Positions 7,077 to 10,092 of a stretch of 10,092 bases of DNA are shown here, in pieces. Position numbers and translations under genes: made by a program. This stretch comes from Anaerolineae bacterium (lineage in GTDB: Bacteria > Chloroflexota > Anaerolineae > Anaerolineales > E44-bin32): contig JAUVOZ010000064.1 of NCBI GenBank assembly GCA_030598885.1, positions 1 to 10,092 of the forward strand, in the 5' to 3' direction. Within the stretch, counting starts at the first letter, position 1, and the number at the start of each line of letters is the position of its first letter. Below the pieces are notes generated by a model. It saw only the letters and a list, made by a program, of their open reading frames with translations, was not told the origin of the DNA and made no database searches.

Positions 7077-8144
7077 TCACTCAGTCATCAACCTTCTGGA
7101 AACGGCATTTGCCACCGGATTGAGCCAGACTTGGTCGAGTTGCTCTGCCCGCGTCTCAAGCAGTGGATCTGGAGAGGCGGCCAATAAGTCAACCCATTCT
7201 TGGAGAAATCGCCACATAAGGGCATGATCCCACAAGAGATTCCATTCGTCCTCATTCCAGCGCACACCATTGGTGGCCGCCATTCCCTCTCGGTAGCATG
7301 TAATGATTTCCTGCTGACTAAGCGGGAGTGTGTCGAACAGCCACGCGCTCTTGTTGATAAAAACCAACAAGTCGATCACACCCGGACCAACTCCGGTCAA
7401 TTGCCAATCATAGACCACCTGGCTGCCGTCCTGTTGGATCGCAATATTGCCCGGCCAATAATCACCATGCAGCAAAGTACTAGGTTGATGCAGCAGGGGC
7501 GCAATAATTCGGTCGGCTTGCATCGTTAGGGTCGCCAGCACATGCATTCGCTCAGGCATACTTGCCAACGGTTCCGGATGGGCTTGATTCACGATCCGCT
7601 CGATCGCCTTAGCCGCCACGGTCACATGCACCTCGAAATCAGCCTCAAGCGGACGACTCAGCCAACGAAAGACACTTAAGTCCGCTCCCAATCCCCAAAA
7701 CCTGTCGTGTAAATGGGTGAGCGCCTCGATCGCTTTGCGGTAATCCTCTGCATTCCATTGCGAAGGATCACGGACTGATTTGATTGCTTCCAGAATCAGC
7801 CAATCCCCAACTGAAGAAGCCGCGATCAACTTGGGGGTGGATAGCGGCAGATGACTGGCCAGCGATTGATAAACCCCTAATTCTCGCCGTCCTGCCCCAG
7901 CCAGACCGGTTCGTGTCGTGCCGCGCGGCTCCTTGATCACGAGCTGGCAGGCTCCTGGCTTGGTTCGCGAAGTGTAGGAAACTTCTATCCCACGCACCCG
8001 GCCGATGGCCGGCCAACGAAAGGGAATGGTCTTAGGCCGAACTTGAGTCACCTTTACCGATGTATCTTTCAAATTACGGCGTAGTCCAGCCGTTAAATCG
8101 GCCATACTAAACGGCCATTCCCAATCATCATTGGTTGTGGCCAC
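7077..8144 (-). CDS. APH-fold (aminoglycoside phosphotransferase-like) small-molecule kinase
   Basis: The 355-aa protein has the APH/choline kinase fold (APH, PF01636 type). Visible are the ATP-binding Lys in VIKEP (Lys71), a following Glu in RRELGVYQ (Glu88), the Brenner motif LLHGDYWPGN (224-233; Asp228 catalytic, Asn233 metal-binding) and VVYDWQ (243-248; Asp246 metal-binding). The substrate is unknown; many such proteins phosphorylate sugars, amino alcohols or other metabolites and are not resistance genes. The start is set at GTG 8144-8142 because GGGAGGG (8157-8151) precedes it by 6 nt; a TTG at 8162 is the longer alternative and would contain the SD. It is the first gene after a strong promoter and structured leader, and is followed by proS. 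Confidence 0.85.
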   Translation of the reverse strand: MATTNDDWEWPFSMADLTAGLRRNLKDTSVKVTQVRPKTIPFRWPAIGRVRGIEVSYTSRTKPGACQLVIKEPRGTTRTGLAGAGRRELGVYQSLASHLPLSTPKLIAASSVGDWLILEAIKSVRDPSQWNAEDYRKAIEALTHLHDRFWGLGADLSVFRWLSRPLEADFEVHVTVAAKAIERIVNQAHPEPLASMPERMHVLATLTMQADRIIAPLLHQPSTLLHGDYWPGNIAIQQDGSQVVYDWQLTGVGPGVIDLLVFINKSAWLFDTLPLSQQEIITCYREGMAATNGVRWNEDEWNLLWDHALMWRFLQEWVDLLAASPDPLLETRAEQLDQVWLNPVANAVSRRLMTE

Positions 8145-8249
8145 GACAATCCCTCCCGACAAGTCGCTCTTGGCTACTTCGTATCACTTCTTCATAATCC
8201 ATTACTTGAGGCAGTTAGTCCAACCAGATCCATCGAAAACATTGGGCGA

Positions 8250-8286
8250 CTAAAGTAAACCGGCTTCCCGCCCATCTGGGAAGCCG
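8250..8286 (-). terminator. Terminator-like hairpin in the APH-proS leader
   Basis: On the minus strand CGGCTTCCC (8286-8278) pairs perfectly over 9 bp with GGGAAGCCG (8269-8261) around an 8-nt loop, followed by GTTTACTTTA. The stem is strong and the T-run imperfect, so termination may be partial, as expected of an attenuator. It may also end metK read-through transcripts, since no other stem was found nearer the metK stop. Confidence 0.55.
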
Positions 8287-8313
8287 ACCACAACCCGGGT
8301 TACCCCGAAAGCC

Positions 8314-8382
8314 TCAACCAGACCAGCGGAATAGGCAGGTCCTGGAAGGTGGGCATGGGACCGGGATCACGACAAGTAACAT
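8314..8382 (-). CDS. Candidate leaderless proline-rich leader peptide (22 aa)
   Basis: ATG 8382-8380 opens a 22-codon frame ending in TGA at 8316-8314. Residues 7-12 read PVPCPP, so four Pro codons (CCG, CCA, CCA, CCT) fall within six; two Cys and one Trp codon are also present. The predicted +1 of the upstream promoter, 7 nt past the -10 box, is the A of this ATG, so translation would have to be leaderless; no SD is possible. The stop lies immediately before GGCTTTC, one of the alternative pairing arms of the leader. Downstream genes include proS, which makes a Pro-tRNA sensor attractive. Caution: the C-rich sequence also gives Pro codons in another frame (ATG 8356, 18 codons, three Pro), and no homology is known to me. 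Confidence 0.35.
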   Translation of the reverse strand: MLLVVIPVPCPPSRTCLFRWSG

Positions 8383-8388
8383 AATTGG

Positions 8389-8417
8389 ATTATAAGGCAA
8401 GCATTGGGGGTTGTCAA
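8389..8417 (-). promoter_or_regulatory. Perfect consensus sigma70 promoter upstream of the APH-proS unit
   Basis: TTGACA (8417-8412), exactly 17 nt, then TATAAT (8394-8389): all twelve consensus positions match at optimal spacing. It starts 26 nt after the metK stop codon. The predicted start is at about 8382. Such a strong promoter in front of a kinase and a synthetase gene is more typical of stable RNA genes or of units held in check by attenuation. Confidence 0.85.
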
Positions 8418-8442
8418 AATATGTTCCCTTAATATCCCCCGA

Positions 8443-9669
8443 CTAAGCTATCGGCTCCGCTGAGCCTGCAGCCGCCTTTAGAGCTTCCAACCGATCGAGA
8501 CGTTCCCAGGGAAGATCGAGGTCATCACGACCAAAATGACCATAAACGGCGGTCGGTCGAAAGATAGGCCGACGTAGACCGAGATCACGGATGATCGCTC
8601 CTGGACGTAAGTCGAAATGTTCTTTAATCAGGTGAATGATCTCCTCGTCCGGCAGATGACCGGTGCCGAAGGTTTCAACATTCACCGACAATGGGTGAGC
8701 GACACCGATTGCATAAGCCACCTGTATCTCACAACGGTCAGCCAGTCCGGCTGCCACAATATGCTTCGCCACCCAGCGGGAAGCATAAGCGCCGGAGCGG
8801 TCGACCTTGGTGGCGTCCTTGCCGCTGAAGCACCCTCCACCGTGACGCCCCATCCCGCCGTAGGTATCGACGATGATTTTACGCCCGGTGAGTCCAGAGT
8901 CGCCGAGCGGTCCTCCCACCACAAATCGACCAGTAGGATTGACCAGGATTTTCAACTGGCTATCCACCATTTCAGTGGGTAGGACAGGCATAATTACATT
9001 TTCAATGATCGCCTGGCGAATCTCCTCCTGCTCAACTTCCGGCGCGTGTTGGGTGCTGACGAGTACCGTATGCACCCTTTTCGGTCTTCCGTGACTATAT
9101 TCAACCGTTACCTGGGTTTTCCCATCCGGGCGCGCCCAGGGTAAAAGAGCCGTCTTGCGAACCTCAGCCAACCGCTGGGCAAGGCGATGCGCCAGATGGA
9201 TCGGCATCGGCATGAGCGTCTCGCTCTCAGTGCAGGCGTAACCGAACATCATGCCCTGATCGCCGGCTCCGATCGAGGCTATCTCTTCGTCGGTTACTTC
9301 GCCGGATCTTACCTCTAAGGCGTGGTTCACACCTCGGGCAATGTCCGGGCTCTGCTTGGTAACCGCTACCTGCACACCACAGGTGTTACCATCAAAACCC
9401 TTGTCGCTATCATCAAATCCAATATCGGTGATCACCTGGCGAACAAGTTCGTCGTAGTTGATCTGGGCTTTGGTGGTGATCTCGCCCAACAACATCACAA
9501 ATCCCGTCTTGGCCACTGTCTCACAGGCTACACGCGATCGAGGGTCCTGCTCCAGACAAGCGTCGAGCACGGCATCCGAGATCTGATCGCACATTTTATC
9601 CGGATGTCCTTCGGTGACCGACTCGGAAGTGAACAGCAGACTTGGTGACTCGATAAAAGACAAACTCAT
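8443..9669 (-). CDS. metK: S-adenosylmethionine synthetase (methionine adenosyltransferase)
   Basis: MetK makes SAM from methionine and ATP in the cytosol as a tetramer (dimer of dimers). The 408-aa sequence is a little longer than the roughly 385-aa E. coli form. Landmarks are TSESVTEGHPDKMCDQISDA (14-33), signature 1 GAGDQGMMFGYA (134-145) and signature 2 GGGCFSGKDATKVDRSGAY (277-295); signature 2 usually reads GGGAFSGKD, so Cys280 replaces Ala. The ATG (9669-9667) has an excellent SD, AAGGAGG (9683-9677), at 7-nt spacing. The gene is controlled by its own SAM-I riboswitch and strong promoter, giving feedback by its product. Confidence 0.98.
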   Translation of the reverse strand: MSLSFIESPSLLFTSESVTEGHPDKMCDQISDAVLDACLEQDPRSRVACETVAKTGFVMLLGEITTKAQINYDELVRQVITDIGFDDSDKGFDGNTCGVQVAVTKQSPDIARGVNHALEVRSGEVTDEEIASIGAGDQGMMFGYACTESETLMPMPIHLAHRLAQRLAEVRKTALLPWARPDGKTQVTVEYSHGRPKRVHTVLVSTQHAPEVEQEEIRQAIIENVIMPVLPTEMVDSQLKILVNPTGRFVVGGPLGDSGLTGRKIIVDTYGGMGRHGGGCFSGKDATKVDRSGAYASRWVAKHIVAAGLADRCEIQVAYAIGVAHPLSVNVETFGTGHLPDEEIIHLIKEHFDLRPGAIIRDLGLRRPIFRPTAVYGHFGRDDLDLPWERLDRLEALKAAAGSAEPIA

Positions 9670-9690
9670 CCAGCAACCTCCTTAAAATAT

Positions 9691-9715
9691 CGCCCCTTCT
9701 ATACGAGAAGGGGCG
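9691..9715 (-). terminator. Riboswitch expression-platform terminator of metK
   Basis: A perfect 10-bp stem (CGCCCCTTCT / AGAAGGGGCG, minus strand 9715-9706 with 9700-9691) closes a 5-nt loop and is followed by ATATTTT (9690-9684). The last T is joined directly to the SD AAGGAGG. The competing antiterminator pairs ATGAGAGGG (9743-9735), from the 3' strand of aptamer helix P1, with CCTTCTCGT (9711-9703): nine pairs, two of them G-T wobbles. High SAM holds P1 closed and lets the terminator form. Confidence 0.85.
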
Positions 9716-9736
9716 TTATCCTCAATAAATGCCACC

Positions 9737-9850
<114 letters not shown>

Positions 9851-9877
9851 CTCAAAGGGCTACTCAAATGTTCGCGC

Positions 9878-9906
9878 AATATACCACATGGGTTGGTAAG
9901 TGTCAA
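9878..9906 (-). promoter_or_regulatory. metK promoter (sigma70)
   Basis: TTGACA (9906-9901), a 17-nt spacer and TATATT (9883-9878) match 11 of 12 consensus positions. The predicted start near 9871 is about 23 nt before aptamer helix P1 and gives a leader of roughly 200 nt. Its strength fits a gene throttled by a riboswitch. Confidence 0.85.
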
Positions 9907-10062
9907 TTAATAATTAAGTGACCTACCACCTATGGGAGCACCGATTTGGGTGATATCGATGGATTAGCAGAGCTAACCTTTGAAGGTCGGATAAAATTAG
10001 CAGGAGTGTTATCGGTATATCTTTTTCTTAATATAAGTGTATCCTCCAATAACGATTGAATG

Positions 10063-10090
10063 TTGACATAATTTTACTGTTGTGTATGTT
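10063..10090 (+). promoter_or_regulatory. Possible rightward promoter at the window edge
   Basis: TTGACA (10063-10068), a 16-nt spacer and TATGTT (10085-10090) form a fair sigma70 match in AT-rich DNA, pointing out of the window. If real, a gene divergent from metK begins just beyond the edge. The stretch 9907-10062 holds no gene, RNA or repeat that I can recognise. Confidence 0.35.
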
Positions 10091-10092
10091 AT

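Larger units (their letters stand above)
8145..8388 (-). ncRNA. Structured leader RNA of the APH-proS unit (possible attenuator)
   Basis: Transcription from the perfect promoter just upstream would yield about 238 nt before the APH-fold start. The first 135 nt are C/G-rich and foldable: CCAGGACC (8345-8338) pairs with GGTCTGG (8324-8318) with one bulge, CGGG-GTAA-CCCG (8307-8296) is a GNRA-loop hairpin, and a 9-bp terminator-like stem lies at 8286-8261. Alternative pairings also exist: GGTCTGG with CCAGAT (8279-8274, one wobble) and GGCTTTC (8313-8307) with GGAAGCC (8268-8262, one wobble), both of which would break the terminator stem. The exact RNA class is not recognised; it matches none of T-box, cobalamin or other riboswitch cores I looked for. 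A free small RNA ending near 8250 is the alternative. Confidence 0.45.

Noticed and set aside
7077..8144. Aminoglycoside resistance gene
   Set aside because: Only the generic APH fold is visible; chromosomal housekeeping context and lack of mobile-element marks do not support a resistance role.
8331..8350. CCAGGACCTGCC resembles the CCAGGAGACCTGCC element of cobalamin riboswitches
   Set aside because: The element is two bases short, and the B12-box GCCACTG and other core helices are absent; too little sequence lies upstream of it within the transcript.
8281..8365. SRP/4.5S-like RNA read on the plus strand (GGCAGGTCCTGGAAGG)
   Set aside because: The conserved GGAA-loop and AGCAG internal loop do not align, and the strong promoter points the other way.
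8145..8388. T-box leader ahead of a synthetase operon
   Set aside because: No GGGTGGNACCGCG T-box sequence and no matching specifier stem were found on the minus strand.

Overview
All recognisable genes lie on the minus strand, so transcription runs from the right edge to the left. The set is housekeeping: metK (SAM synthetase), an APH-fold kinase, proS (archaeal-type prolyl-tRNA synthetase), an AlkD-like HEAT-repeat protein, rpsO (S15), pnp (PNPase) and an AI-2E/PerM-family membrane protein. There is no phage, IS, CRISPR or rRNA/tRNA gene. GC content is moderate. A SAM-I riboswitch on metK, an archaeal-type ProRS with a C-terminal Cys cluster, and a GTAGGGGC...GCCCCTAC intergenic palindrome together suggest a bacterium of the Chloroflexota/Anaerolineae kind. 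That placement is inference only; no marker here proves it.

Right end to left. 10092-9670: a possible promoter pointing off the right edge, then the metK promoter (TTGACA-17-TATATT), a textbook SAM-I riboswitch, an intrinsic terminator whose U-run abuts the metK SD, and metK (9669-8443). 8442-8145: a perfect consensus sigma70 promoter (TTGACA-17-TATAAT) 26 nt after the metK stop opens a roughly 238-nt leader. Its predicted +1 falls on the A of an AUG that starts a 22-codon ORF with four Pro codons within six. A GC-rich terminator-like hairpin follows. 8144-4767: APH-family kinase, proS and AlkD-like gene, closely spaced (46 and 14 nt) and each with its own SD.

4808-1903: an rpsO promoter embedded in the 3' end of the AlkD-like gene, an rpsO leader with alternative hairpins and the SD in a hairpin loop, rpsO, a 324-nt spacer with a long imperfect stem in the pnp leader, and pnp. 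The rpsO-pnp pair is the widely conserved arrangement in which both products often control themselves through their leaders. 1902-389: a UUCG-capped hairpin after pnp, a candidate promoter and the AI-2E-family gene. 388-1: no convincing gene; a compound palindromic repeat (51-118) and a 13-nt direct repeat flanking a hairpin (279-325).

The most interesting signal is the leader at 8382-8145. A Pro-rich mini-ORF that could be translated from a leaderless 5' end, followed by mutually exclusive hairpins and a terminator-like stem, stands in front of a transcription unit that includes prolyl-tRNA synthetase. This fits a proline-tRNA-sensing attenuator, but it is a hypothesis: the region is C-rich, so Pro codons arise in more than one frame, and the terminator U-run is imperfect.
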